A stretch of DNA of 64,000 nt from Muribaculaceae bacterium (GTDB taxonomy: Bacteria > Bacteroidota > Bacteroidia > Bacteroidales > Muribaculaceae). The position numbers and the translations under genes are program-made. The notes below the pieces were generated by a model. That model had not been told where the DNA came from. It ran no database searches and saw only the letters and a program-made list of their open reading frames with translations. Each line of letters opens with the position of its first letter. Position 1 is the stretch's first letter. Below are positions 34,634-43,963 of the stretch, piece after piece. The stretch covers positions 43,949 through 107,948 of the forward strand of contig JAFLTS010000005.1 in the NCBI GenBank assembly GCA_022509185.1. Direction: 5' to 3'.

Positions 34634-37236
34634 AAAATAAAAAATTAAAAGATATGAAAATTTTTATACAAACCTTGGTATTGCTTGTAGCAGGAAGCTG
34701 GCTGCTTTCTTCCTGTTCGGATGAATCTCCCTGGGGTTCATCAGGTGCAAACGACGGTAAAATTGACCTCCGTATCGTTGCAGACGGTAGTGTGACGATG
34801 GGTACCAGGGCAAATGAATCGACTACTCTTGCCGATGTTCCGGCCGTATCTCAATTCAGTGTGGCTTTGAAAAGTACAGACGGGAGCTATTCAAAAGAAT
34901 GGAATTCTGTGGAAGCTTTCGAGAAAGAACCGGGATTCCCTATGGGTAATTACATTTTATCAGTTTATTATGGTGATGCCGAAAGTGTAGGTTTCAATAT
35001 GCCTTATTTCTATGGTGAGAGTCCTGTAGAGGTAAGATTGGGAAGCACTTCTTCCATAACAATAGATGCTTCGTTATTCAATTCCATGTTGAGTATAAAA
35101 TATAGCGATGAGCTCACAACAATGTTTAAGTCTTACCATTCATCAGTGGCATGTGAGGGAAAAGATCCTGTGGTTTATGCTTATAATGAAACCAGAGCGG
35201 CCTATCTTAAACCCGGGAAGGCAAAAGTATATTTAAATCTTACAAATGATGCGGGAGAGAGTGTGGATGTAAATCCGGTTAACCTGGATTTGGCAGGTAA
35301 ACACCATTATATCGTGACTTTTGGAGTTAACTCCGGTGACAATGGTACACCTACTCTTGCAGTTGATATTACAGAACGAATAGAGGTGGAAGAACCTTTG
35401 CAAATATTCCTTACGGATGATCTTTTCAATGGGTCGGCCCCCACTGTTGAAGCTTCCGGTTTTAATCCCGGTGAGGAGGAAGAAATTTTTGATTCTTTCC
35501 CGGTTGACAATTCCAATCCTGAATTGCATGCCATTGCTCTTCAAGGACTGAAGGGAGCTACTCTCACGTTAACTTCAGACGGTAAACTACCTGTGATAGG
35601 AGATTCTTCTAAATCTTTTGAATTGATTAATGCCGATACTGAAACGCAATCATTACTGAAGGATCTTAATATTAACTGTTTTGGATTCTTCGATAATGTA
35701 GGGACTATGGGCGTTGTTAACCTAAAGGATTTCATTAAAATACTTCCTCAGGGCACCTATACTGTTTCTCTCGTAGTGACCGATGTAAAGGGAAAGACCT
35801 CTGCAAACAATGCAGAAGAAAAAGTAGTATATAAAATTAGAGTTACAGGACTTTCCTACGAAATAACTGAAGTAATTTCTCCGAAATTCATGGATAAGGA
35901 AATTATCGTTAAAGTTAAAACTAATGCAGAGGCACTGAGGGATAAATTAACATTCTATGCATATAATGACAAAGGAGAATTTATAGAAGTAAAGGGAACA
36001 TTGCAGAATGATGCCAATCCGGAGGCAGTAGACAGAATATACACTTACAGTTTAGCAACTGATGCCATTAATGATGGAGAATGGAAAGTGGGAGTTGCCT
36101 ATGAAAATCGTACGAGATATGAAAAGGAAGTTGATGTGGTAATGCCGAAATTCGACATTGAAACTGATGCTTTTGCCAAGAGAGTGAAAGTAAGGATCTC
36201 CAATCCTCAGGAAACTGATTTGAATTTATCTCAAATCATCAGTTCACTTTATGCCAAGGATAACAACACTATCACTGACGATAAAAATCTGGATAAAAGT
36301 GATGCTGAAAATGGAATGCTTATTATTAAAAATTTGAGTCCAAATACTCCTTATTCAAATTATCAGTTAGTTCTTGGGAATAGAAAACCGACCATTTATG
36401 AAGTAGGATCTTTCAAGACTGAAGAAGAATTGGATGTTCCCAACGGAAACTTTAAATCGGAAGGTAAAAACTTTAAAGATGATAAACTGCAGTGCGGAGG
36501 TAAATGGGCCATTAGTGGATCTTCCTCATACGTCTATACTAATTATGCAAAATTGAATGTGTTTGAGCCTGACAAATGGGAAACTTTAAATTATTTAACT
36601 TGTAGTGATGATTGTCAAAACAAAAATACATGGTATTATGTCCCATCTACTTTTATTGAAGGTGAAAATTGTGTTATACGCACAGTAGGATATAGCAACA
36701 CTGGGGAGGAACTAGACAAATTTGTATCTGATGTTAAATCTCTAATTCCTATTAGACCAGTTTATAACTACAGTCATTATTACCCATCTTTCTTAAATAA
36801 ATCTAAGGGTAAATTAGTATATGATTCTAAGAACGATACGGATTTGGATTTTAATTCAAGACCTATATATGTGAAATTTGATTATAATTACGAAAGTAAA
36901 GAAGGTGAAAAAGGTATAGCGATAATCAAAGTGTTCGATAATCAAGATAGAATAATTTCTTCTAAAGAGATACTTCTTAGTTCAGGAGAATTTAAAAATG
37001 GCACATATGAACTAAGTCCATATGAATTTGGATGTCAAGCTTCACGAATTCAAATTTCATTTGAATCAACTACATCTGAAGATCCTTATATCTATATTCC
37101 ATCAGGTACTGATCTAGATGAAGGTATAGATTATTTTACCGGCAGGTATGAAAGTTTTGTCCCTGAAATTAATGTTTATAAGGCTGTGGCTATTGGTTCA
37201 GTTCTAAAAATTAGTAATGTATCATTAGGATATTAA
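34630..37236 (+). CDS. DUF4493 surface lipoprotein (large)
   Basis: The protein has 868 residues with a signal peptide and lipobox (WLLSSCSDES). The N-terminal 250 residues form a DUF4493 domain: GKIDLRIVADGSV, then GNYILSVYYGD, then SMLSIKYSDELTTMF and AGKHHYIVTFGVNSG. The pattern resembles the fimbrillin-like fold of Bacteroidota surface proteins. Immunoglobulin-like segments follow at about 290-610. The last 260 residues (from LDVPNGNFKSEG) form a further beta-rich domain, possibly carbohydrate-binding. The base composition of this last part looks more AT-rich than the rest. The second Met (MKIFIQ) is a likely start because it directly precedes the hydrophobic signal. Confidence 0.82.
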   Translation: MKNKKLKDMKIFIQTLVLLVAGSWLLSSCSDESPWGSSGANDGKIDLRIVADGSVTMGTRANESTTLADVPAVSQFSVALKSTDGSYSKEWNSVEAFEKEPGFPMGNYILSVYYGDAESVGFNMPYFYGESPVEVRLGSTSSITIDASLFNSMLSIKYSDELTTMFKSYHSSVACEGKDPVVYAYNETRAAYLKPGKAKVYLNLTNDAGESVDVNPVNLDLAGKHHYIVTFGVNSGDNGTPTLAVDITERIEVEEPLQIFLTDDLFNGSAPTVEASGFNPGEEEEIFDSFPVDNSNPELHAIALQGLKGATLTLTSDGKLPVIGDSSKSFELINADTETQSLLKDLNINCFGFFDNVGTMGVVNLKDFIKILPQGTYTVSLVVTDVKGKTSANNAEEKVVYKIRVTGLSYEITEVISPKFMDKEIIVKVKTNAEALRDKLTFYAYNDKGEFIEVKGTLQNDANPEAVDRIYTYSLATDAINDGEWKVGVAYENRTRYEKEVDVVMPKFDIETDAFAKRVKVRISNPQETDLNLSQIISSLYAKDNNTITDDKNLDKSDAENGMLIIKNLSPNTPYSNYQLVLGNRKPTIYEVGSFKTEEELDVPNGNFKSEGKNFKDDKLQCGGKWAISGSSSYVYTNYAKLNVFEPDKWETLNYLTCSDDCQNKNTWYYVPSTFIEGENCVIRTVGYSNTGEELDKFVSDVKSLIPIRPVYNYSHYYPSFLNKSKGKLVYDSKNDTDLDFNSRPIYVKFDYNYESKEGEKGIAIIKVFDNQDRIISSKEILLSSGEFKNGTYELSPYEFGCQASRIQISFESTTSEDPYIYIPSGTDLDEGIDYFTGRYESFVPEINVYKAVAIGSVLKISNVSLGY

Positions 37237-37240
37237 AAGA

Positions 37241-38587
37241 ATGGATATGAAATTAAATAAATATTATTTATACGGGATTTTGGCTTTAGGATTAGCTTCA
37301 TGCGCCAATGAGGCTCCATTTGCCGATAATACTAACTTTGGAGAGGGATCTTTTAGCAAATATTCTATCTCCTTGGATGTAAAGGGTGAAGACAATATCA
37401 AAATAACTTCCACCAGAGCCTCTACTGAACTTGATTTTGATATTATTTTCATTCCTTTAGATAATTCTGAAGAAAAGAGATATAAATACAGTCAGATGCC
37501 GGATATAGTGCCACTTAAAGAGGGTTCCTATGTTATAGAGGCAAAGTATGGCGATGAATCCTTAGACGCCGCTTGGGATAATCCTCATTTTAGCGGTAAA
37601 TCTCAAGAATTCGTAATAACACGTGATAAAATCAACACTGAACTCGATCCAATTACATGTACGCTTCAGAATGTAATGGTTTCTGTGGTATTTGATGATG
37701 ACCTTGTCAACAATCACATGGACGGAGACCCTAAAGTGGAAGTATATGTTAATAAAGACCAGCCATTGGTTTTTGGCAAGAACCATTCAGACAATAAGAT
37801 ACCCGGATATTTCAAACACTCTGAAGTTTGCACACTTACAGCAGAGTTCTCCGGAGTGGTGGATGGTGTCGAACTAAAAGAAATCAAGACTTTGGATAAT
37901 GTAGAGCCGGGAAATCACTACCGTCTGAATTTTGCACGTCATTCATTTAATGGTGAAGATTTCGGACAAGTATCAGGAACCATCGTAATAGATGCCAATG
38001 TATACATCCAGAATCTTGAAGATAATATCGATCAACCTGAGGAGAAAGTCTTAACAGATGTAACGTGGCCAACTGAAGAGCCCGAAGACGGTCAAAAACC
38101 TGGTGACGGAGATGGTGATAAGGAACCGGAACCGGGACCTGAACAACCCGGAGATGGTGACTCTGATGAAATATTAGATGGTCTTCATGTCTTTGACAAT
38201 GATAGTGATGCAAAATTAGGTGAACCTTATAAGGTTAACGATAAAAGCAAGATAGCATTGACTTTTACAAGTAAACCCGGTTTCCAGGAATTTAATGTAG
38301 TGGTTGAGTCTACAGGAGGACTAACTGAATTGATTGGAGAAGGCTCCGACCAAGGAAAAGGAGACGGTAAATTAGATTTAGTTCATCCTGGAAATTTAAA
38401 AGAATTTCTTCAGAAAGTGAATTTATTAGAAGGAGACTCAGTTGAAGGTTTACATAAAGTAGTCTTTGACGTTACAGATTTAATGAGTTTGCTTTTAATG
38501 GTTGATGGTACCCATACCTTTAATATCCATGTTAAGGATGAGTCCGGGGAATTAAATGAAAAATTGATACTAATTGTAGAAAAATAA
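37241..38587 (+). CDS. DUF4493 surface lipoprotein with Pro/Gly/Asp/Glu-rich linker
   Basis: The protein has 448 residues with lipobox LALGLASCANE. The DUF4493 domain covers about 30-260 (SKYSISLDVKGED, GSYVIEAKYGDE, NVMVSVVFDDDLV, PGNHYRLNFARHSFNG). A linker rich in Asp, Gly, Pro and Glu (about 280-312) leads to a C-terminal beta domain of 130 residues that resembles the domain after DUF4493 in the neighbouring genes. Its function is unknown. It is 4 bp after the preceding paralog and 13 bp before the next one. Confidence 0.8.
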   Translation: MDMKLNKYYLYGILALGLASCANEAPFADNTNFGEGSFSKYSISLDVKGEDNIKITSTRASTELDFDIIFIPLDNSEEKRYKYSQMPDIVPLKEGSYVIEAKYGDESLDAAWDNPHFSGKSQEFVITRDKINTELDPITCTLQNVMVSVVFDDDLVNNHMDGDPKVEVYVNKDQPLVFGKNHSDNKIPGYFKHSEVCTLTAEFSGVVDGVELKEIKTLDNVEPGNHYRLNFARHSFNGEDFGQVSGTIVIDANVYIQNLEDNIDQPEEKVLTDVTWPTEEPEDGQKPGDGDGDKEPEPGPEQPGDGDSDEILDGLHVFDNDSDAKLGEPYKVNDKSKIALTFTSKPGFQEFNVVVESTGGLTELIGEGSDQGKGDGKLDLVHPGNLKEFLQKVNLLEGDSVEGLHKVVFDVTDLMSLLLMVDGTHTFNIHVKDESGELNEKLILIVEK

Positions 38588-38600
38588 AAAGCGCGTAATC

Positions 38601-40886
38601 ATGAAAAGAAAAAATCATATTTTGACAGGCGCAGCTTTAATGTCTGCAATAGTATTTCTCAATTCTTGTACATCAGAGGATCCATTTGGATATCAAGCTG
38701 TAGGGGAAGGTACAATTTCCGTGCAAACACAAATGTATAGTGACGTTGAGTTTTCTACCCGTGCTTTAGATGATGCTACTAAAGACAAGCTGTTTGATGA
38801 TCTTTTGGTTTATATCGAAAATGACAAGGGTGTGATAAGAAGATATCAGGGGAAAAATGATATTCCTAATCGTATAACTCTTCCTGTGGGTAAATATGCT
38901 ATCGAAGGGTGGACAGGAGATTCGGTTTCCGCTTCTTTTACAGAAAAATTTTATAGAGGATATCAACCTTTTGAAGTTATAAGTGGTGTCAATACTCCTG
39001 TGACATTCAATGTCAATATAGCTAATGTGATTGTGTCGGTAGATGCTTCCGATATCTTGGATGAATTTCCGGAAGTTTCTGTTTCTTTCTGGCATTCAAG
39101 GAAATCTCTTGAATTTGATAAAGATAAAGTATCAGAAAAGGCCAAAGGATATTTTATGATGCCGAATGCCGATAAGGATCTTTATTATAAAGTGGTCGTA
39201 AAAGATCATGAAGGAAACGAAGTGATACGTGAGAAAAAAATTGAAGGAGTGCAAAGAGCTCACGAATACCAGTTACAACTAATAGTGGATGAACCGGTGA
39301 ATGACAAAGGGGGAGCATTGGTAAAAATTCAAGTTATCGATATCCCTATCCTTGATCAGAAATTTGAGATTTTCCCCGCACCTTCTTTCAAAGGTATCTT
39401 AGGACAGGAGAACATAAATCTTGAAGATCAAATCGTAGCGACTGAAGATCCATTTCAAGATTTCAAATTGAGAGTTCTTGCATATGGAGGTATGACAAAT
39501 CTATCTCTTGAATTTGATTCACAAATCGATGGATCATCCTCCATCAATGATGTGAATTTACGAGACAGAAATCAGAATTCCGCAGCTGTAGCAGCCTTAG
39601 AAAACATAGGCATCACATATTATTCCCCCCAGGATTCTACGATATCGAATTATGGCGGAAAAAATAACACTATAGATATTTCCCAAGTGTTATTCACTTT
39701 TGAAGGGGAAAAATTCTTCAAAAACCTACCGGAAAAAGATGATGAATATATTATTAAAGTCAAGGCAGTAGACGGAAGATCTAATGTGAATTATCAGAGC
39801 ATCCGTATTGCAAGGAGTGAGAAAGCTATTGAAAATAATTTAATAAGTTCATCGCAAGCACCGGCTACCAATGATTCTAATAATCCAATGGCAGTGCTTT
39901 CTACATCTATTGAATTGACGGCCACCCTTAATACTAATGAAGCTTCGGAATATGGTTTTGAATACAGAAAATTAAATTCGTCAGAAGAGTTCAAAAGAGT
40001 AAAAGCACCCGGATCCAGATCTGATGAAAAAACATTTACAGTCAAGCTTACAGGCTTGGAACCCGGAACTACCTATGAATACCGTGCCTTCTGTGATGAC
40101 TTCTCAGAAAAACAGACCAAGACTTTCAAGACAGAGGATAAATATATAATTCCTAACAGTAACATGAATGATTGGTCAACATGCTCCGATGTGACTCAAA
40201 ATACCTTAATCCCCAATGCAAACGGAATCAGATCTTTCTGGGATACAGGTAATCACGGCTCAATGTCGTTAGGAGCTTTAGGAGGGACCAATATAACAAC
40301 AAATGATGACACCTTCATTCCGGGGAATACTGTTGCCAAATTAAAGTCTCAATTCGTTGGCGTTGCAGGAGTTGTGGGTAGACTGGCAGCCGGTAATCTT
40401 TTTGTGGGAGAATTCATAAAAACAGAAGGAACTTCCGGTGCCCAATTAAAATTTGGAAGAGAATATAATGGATCTCATCCCAGCGCTTTAAAAGTGAAAG
40501 TAAACTATAGACCCGGAAAAGTGGATTATTCTTCTATAGATGACCTTAAAAAGGATGCAACTGATCAGGCACAAATTTATATAGCATTGGCCAGTTCCCA
40601 GGTTGAGCTCAATACTGCCAATGGAATATATTTTGACGAAAATGCCGATAATATTCTTGCATACGGTCAAATTACATGGGATAGTGATGTAGCGGGAGAT
40701 AATCAACTTGAGGAAGTAAAAATTGAATTTAAATATAAGGATAAAGCCAAAAGTAATGCGGCTAAATATTTAGTCATAGTTTGTTCAGCCTCTAAATTTG
40801 GTGATTACTTTACCGGCTCTTCAAAGTCTGTAATGTATCTTGACGATTTTGAACTTGAATATGGAGAACTCCAATTCGAAAATTAA
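38601..40886 (+). CDS. DUF4493-PCMD surface lipoprotein
   Basis: The protein has 761 residues with lipobox FLNSCTSED. An N-terminal DUF4493 domain (GTISVQTQMYSDVEF, GKYAIEGWTGDS, NVIVSVDASDIL) is followed by a fibronectin-like segment near 430-520 (ELTATLNTNEASEYGFEYRK, LEPGTTYEYRAFC). A C-terminal PCMD domain (PF13201 type) covers about 520-761, with NDWSTCSD, SFWDTGNHGSMSLG, VAGVVGRLAAGNLFVGEF and the closing YLDDFELEYG. PCMD has a jelly-roll fold related to carbohydrate-binding domains. No catalytic site is visible. It shares its C-terminal domain with the next gene. Confidence 0.83.
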   Translation: MKRKNHILTGAALMSAIVFLNSCTSEDPFGYQAVGEGTISVQTQMYSDVEFSTRALDDATKDKLFDDLLVYIENDKGVIRRYQGKNDIPNRITLPVGKYAIEGWTGDSVSASFTEKFYRGYQPFEVISGVNTPVTFNVNIANVIVSVDASDILDEFPEVSVSFWHSRKSLEFDKDKVSEKAKGYFMMPNADKDLYYKVVVKDHEGNEVIREKKIEGVQRAHEYQLQLIVDEPVNDKGGALVKIQVIDIPILDQKFEIFPAPSFKGILGQENINLEDQIVATEDPFQDFKLRVLAYGGMTNLSLEFDSQIDGSSSINDVNLRDRNQNSAAVAALENIGITYYSPQDSTISNYGGKNNTIDISQVLFTFEGEKFFKNLPEKDDEYIIKVKAVDGRSNVNYQSIRIARSEKAIENNLISSSQAPATNDSNNPMAVLSTSIELTATLNTNEASEYGFEYRKLNSSEEFKRVKAPGSRSDEKTFTVKLTGLEPGTTYEYRAFCDDFSEKQTKTFKTEDKYIIPNSNMNDWSTCSDVTQNTLIPNANGIRSFWDTGNHGSMSLGALGGTNITTNDDTFIPGNTVAKLKSQFVGVAGVVGRLAAGNLFVGEFIKTEGTSGAQLKFGREYNGSHPSALKVKVNYRPGKVDYSSIDDLKKDATDQAQIYIALASSQVELNTANGIYFDENADNILAYGQITWDSDVAGDNQLEEVKIEFKYKDKAKSNAAKYLVIVCSASKFGDYFTGSSKSVMYLDDFELEYGELQFEN

Positions 40887-40902
40887 AAATTCTTTATAAA
40901 GG

Positions 40903-40926
40903 TAAGGGAGGATTGCTCCTCCCTTA
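40903..40926 (+). other. Strong intercistronic hairpin between the DUF4493-PCMD and PCMD genes
   Basis: A perfect 10-bp stem (TAAGGGAGGA / TCCTCCCTTA) with a 4-nt loop ends 9 bases before the next ATG. There is no T-run, so it is not a typical terminator. It may protect RNA ends or modulate translation of the last gene. Confidence 0.6.
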
Positions 40927-40935
40927 TCTGCCATT

Positions 40936-42507
40936 ATGAAAAAATTTTCTCACATATTGTTTTTAGTTCTGATCTCTTTTGGAATTACGGGTTGTATTCA
41001 TAATGACCTACCGTTTCCAAAAATCACACAGACTATAACATCACTTGCGGCTGTGGGTCAAAGCCGGGATGCAAATATTGATTCATTAGGACTCAAGGCA
41101 ACAATATATCTTGAGGAAACAACTGACATCCAGAATGTGAGATTTTCTGAATTTTCTGTATCAACCGGTGGAGAAGCAGATGTAAATCTTCTTGAAGGAA
41201 GTTATGACATGATGCAACCTTTATATGTAAGTATCACCAGGTATCAGACCTATATTTGGGAAATAAACGCTATACAGAATATCGTAAGATATTTCACAGT
41301 AGAGGGTCAGGTTGGAGAAACAGTGGTTGATGCAGCAGCGTGCCGGGTTATAATATACTTACCGGAGAATGCTGATTTATCCAAAGTAAAAATCGAATCA
41401 ATGAAACTTGGTCCCGAAGGAATTACTACTTATGTTCCTAATATTTCATCGGGAGAAATTGATCTGACACATCCTCTAAGAGTTGAAGTGATAGCTCACG
41501 ACCGTACAGAATACTGGACTATTTATGCCGAATTAGTGGAGCAAACCGTCGGAACGGAAAATGTGGAGGCATGGAGTAAGGTAATTTGGGCTTATGGGAG
41601 TTGTGAGGCCGATAAAAGGGGTTCTTTCCAATATCGAGAACAAGGTAATGAAGAATGGGTAGATATCGATTCCTCATGGCTTACGCAAAACGGAGGAGCC
41701 TTATCCTGTTATATTCCCCATCTTAAGCCCATTACAACTTATGAAGTGAGATGTATTTCTGATGGAGAAAACGGGAATATTATCACTGTCACCACACAAG
41801 ACACCATGGATCTTCCTGACGGTTCTTTCGATCAGTGGTGGCTTAAAGACGGCAAAATTTGGTGTCCATGGAATGAAGGAGGAACTCCTTACTGGGATAC
41901 CGGTAACACAGGAGCAGCAACTTTAGGACAAAGTAATGTGGTACCTACTGAACATACAGTTTCCGGAACAGGGCAAGCAGCAGAATTAAATACCAAGTTT
42001 GTAGGGCTTTTTGGTATTGGAAAATTGGGTGCCGGATCAATATACACAGGAAGTTTCAAGAAAGTAGACGGTACGAATGGTATTTTGGACTTTGGAAGAC
42101 CTTTTGACCTCCGTCCTACAAAATTACGCGGTTACTATCAGTATAAGACGGCAGATATAGATTATACCAATTCTGAATGGGAGGATCTTAAGGGAAGACC
42201 GGATACCTGTCATATCTATATCGCTTTGACTGATTGGACCGCTCCCTATGAGATTAGAACTAATCCTAATAACCGTCAACTTTTCAATAAAGATGCAGAT
42301 TATATCATAGCGTATGGTGAATTGCTATATAGCGGCACCATGGATGATTATGCTCCATTTGAAATTGAATTAGAGTATCGGGATTATTTCACTAAGCCAT
42401 CTTATATTCAGATTACCTGTGCAGCATCGAAATATGGTGACTACTTCACAGGTGGAAATGGGGCTGTACTTTATGTTGATGAGTTTTCTTTAGATTATGA
42501 TTACTGA
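40936..42507 (+). CDS. PCMD-domain surface lipoprotein
   Basis: The protein has 523 residues with lipobox FGITGCIHND. Two DUF5018-like beta domains cover about 25-215 (SLAAVGQSRDANIDSLGLKA, VRYFTVEGQVGETVVDAAAC). A fibronectin-like segment follows (YEVRCISDGENGNIITVTTQ). The PCMD domain covers about 280-523 (GSFDQWWLKDGKIW, YWDTGNTGAATLG, FVGLFGIGKLGAGSIYTGSF, VLYVDEFSLDYDY). Such PCMD lipoproteins are frequent in gut Bacteroidota, and their ligands are largely unknown. It is the last gene of the surface operon. A weak hairpin (TTGAGA/TCTCAA) lies in the 25-bp gap to the convergent polymerase gene. Confidence 0.84.
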   Translation: MKKFSHILFLVLISFGITGCIHNDLPFPKITQTITSLAAVGQSRDANIDSLGLKATIYLEETTDIQNVRFSEFSVSTGGEADVNLLEGSYDMMQPLYVSITRYQTYIWEINAIQNIVRYFTVEGQVGETVVDAAACRVIIYLPENADLSKVKIESMKLGPEGITTYVPNISSGEIDLTHPLRVEVIAHDRTEYWTIYAELVEQTVGTENVEAWSKVIWAYGSCEADKRGSFQYREQGNEEWVDIDSSWLTQNGGALSCYIPHLKPITTYEVRCISDGENGNIITVTTQDTMDLPDGSFDQWWLKDGKIWCPWNEGGTPYWDTGNTGAATLGQSNVVPTEHTVSGTGQAAELNTKFVGLFGIGKLGAGSIYTGSFKKVDGTNGILDFGRPFDLRPTKLRGYYQYKTADIDYTNSEWEDLKGRPDTCHIYIALTDWTAPYEIRTNPNNRQLFNKDADYIIAYGELLYSGTMDDYAPFEIELEYRDYFTKPSYIQITCAASKYGDYFTGGNGAVLYVDEFSLDYDY

Positions 42508-42532
42508 TATTTGAGATTGCTTGAAGAAAGTC

Positions 42533-43828
42533 TCAATGTACCAGGAATGAGTCTATAGAAGTGGAATAATCGGGACTTAATAATGCTCTCTTAATAGCAT
42601 GCGTGAATTTAACGTTTTTGCCCGTGGCATCTCTTTTGGAATATTGTTGGGAAGCCAATATCACCGTATCCGAACCGAGTTTGAGATTAATCTCGTCTAT
42701 AGCATCAGAAATTGTTCTGTATTTTTTACTTAAAATATCATTGTATTCAAATAGATCCGGCTGGATGGCATGATCCGAACTTATATCACTCACCATCACA
42801 CCTCCACGCTTATAACTAATACCCGGAAGAAATATCTTTTCCAAAATATTGAGAGAAGTTGCCACTATTTCAGGAGTTGTGGAAGTTGGGGTATTGAAAA
42901 TAAATGATCCACTATTGGAATATTGGGGCAGATCTTCGCGAAAAAAATTAGATTGAACAAACACGGTGACCATCCCACACACCGTATGCTGTCTTCTAAG
43001 TTTCATTGCACACCGAGAAGCATAGTTGGCTACATGTTCACGAAGTATTTCAAGATCAGTAATCATATCGGGGAATGAACGGCTTGTAACGATAGTCTGT
43101 TTTGTTTTCGTGTCCATCTCATCAACCCCAATTACATCATGACCACGAAGTTCAAGCCAGGTTCTTTCTCCGGGAACATGAAACCGTGTCTTCACCCAGG
43201 CACGTTTCTTTTGAGTGAAATCATAGGCTGAGAAAACTCCTTCAAAATTAAGTTTCCGAGCTATGCGTCTGCCAATACCCCAAACGTCTTTTACGTCAAA
43301 GAGCTTTAGGGCTTTTATACGTTGTTCTTCTGTGCCTATAACACAACATTTGTTATATCCGGAATAATTTTTGCCAAACCTTCCGGCCACCTTAGCTAAT
43401 GTTTTGGTGGGAGCTATACCGATTGTGACCGGAATTCCTGTCCATTTATAAACTTTCTTCGCTAATTCTTCTCCAAATTTTTTCAGGTCTTCTTTCTCCA
43501 TACCATGAAGATCAAGAAAACCTTCATCTATTGAATATTGATGTAATCGTGGCACCTCTTCCCTAATAGTGGCCATGACACGTGCCGACATATCACCATA
43601 TAATTTATAATTAGAGGAAAAGGCTGTGATGCCGGAGTCGGGATATTGTTCAAGCAATTGAAAATAGGGGAGACCTAATTTTATTCCCATTTTTTTTACC
43701 TCGCGGGATAAGGCAACGACACAGCCGTCGTTGTTAGACAAAACTACAACAGGCTTTCGGGTTAATTCAGGTCGAAAAACCCTCTCACAGCTACAAAAAA
43801 AATTATCACAATCAACAAGACCCCACAT
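42533..43828 (-). CDS. umuC: Y-family DNA polymerase (UmuC-like)
   Basis: Translesion polymerase of 431 residues. The ATG at 43828 (MWGLVDCDNFF) is chosen because the ORF-track start at 43837 is a TTG that lies within the promoter element. The metal-site motifs are LVDCDNFFCSCERVF and YSIDEGFLDLHG. HhH and little-finger domains follow, and the C-terminal DUF4113 segment typical of UmuC is at FTHAIKRALLSPDYST. No umuD gene is present in the window, although the two are often adjacent. It is convergent with the surface operon and divergent from the MFS gene. Confidence 0.92.
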   Translation of the reverse strand: MWGLVDCDNFFCSCERVFRPELTRKPVVVLSNNDGCVVALSREVKKMGIKLGLPYFQLLEQYPDSGITAFSSNYKLYGDMSARVMATIREEVPRLHQYSIDEGFLDLHGMEKEDLKKFGEELAKKVYKWTGIPVTIGIAPTKTLAKVAGRFGKNYSGYNKCCVIGTEEQRIKALKLFDVKDVWGIGRRIARKLNFEGVFSAYDFTQKKRAWVKTRFHVPGERTWLELRGHDVIGVDEMDTKTKQTIVTSRSFPDMITDLEILREHVANYASRCAMKLRRQHTVCGMVTVFVQSNFFREDLPQYSNSGSFIFNTPTSTTPEIVATSLNILEKIFLPGISYKRGGVMVSDISSDHAIQPDLFEYNDILSKKYRTISDAIDEINLKLGSDTVILASQQYSKRDATGKNVKFTHAIKRALLSPDYSTSIDSFLVH

Positions 43829-43834
43829 ACTAAA

Positions 43835-43842
43835 CAAAATTA
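43835..43842 (-). promoter_or_regulatory. Promoter -7 element of the umuC-like gene
   Basis: The minus strand reads TAATTTTG, and only 6 bp separate its end from the chosen ATG. The transcript would therefore be nearly or fully leaderless. No LexA-like palindrome was recognised in the 126-bp divergent gap. Confidence 0.55.
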
Positions 43843-43876
43843 ACCAAAATATAAGCGTTATGGGATAAATATCAGT

Positions 43877-43884
43877 TAAATTTG
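43877..43884 (+). promoter_or_regulatory. Promoter -7 element of the MFS transporter gene
   Basis: TAAATTTG matches TAnnTTTG and leaves a leader of about 70 nt. The -33 element is not clear. Confidence 0.5.
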
Positions 43885-43963
43885 TAATCTTTTTTACAAA
43901 ATATTGAAAATTAATTTAAATCTCTTTTAAGAAGAAATCATTTCTATCAAGGAAAGCCCGAAA

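Noticed and set aside
38090-38180. Asp/Gly/Pro/Glu-rich segment as a calcium-binding repeat
   Set aside because: It is short and lacks the regular spacing of calcium-binding repeats. A flexible linker is the simpler reading.
34630-42507. Major fimbrial (Mfa/FimA) operon
   Set aside because: The DUF4493 domains recall fimbrillin folds, but no anchor, tip or regulatory fimbrial genes are recognised, and the large C-terminal modules and PCMD domains do not fit pilin subunits.
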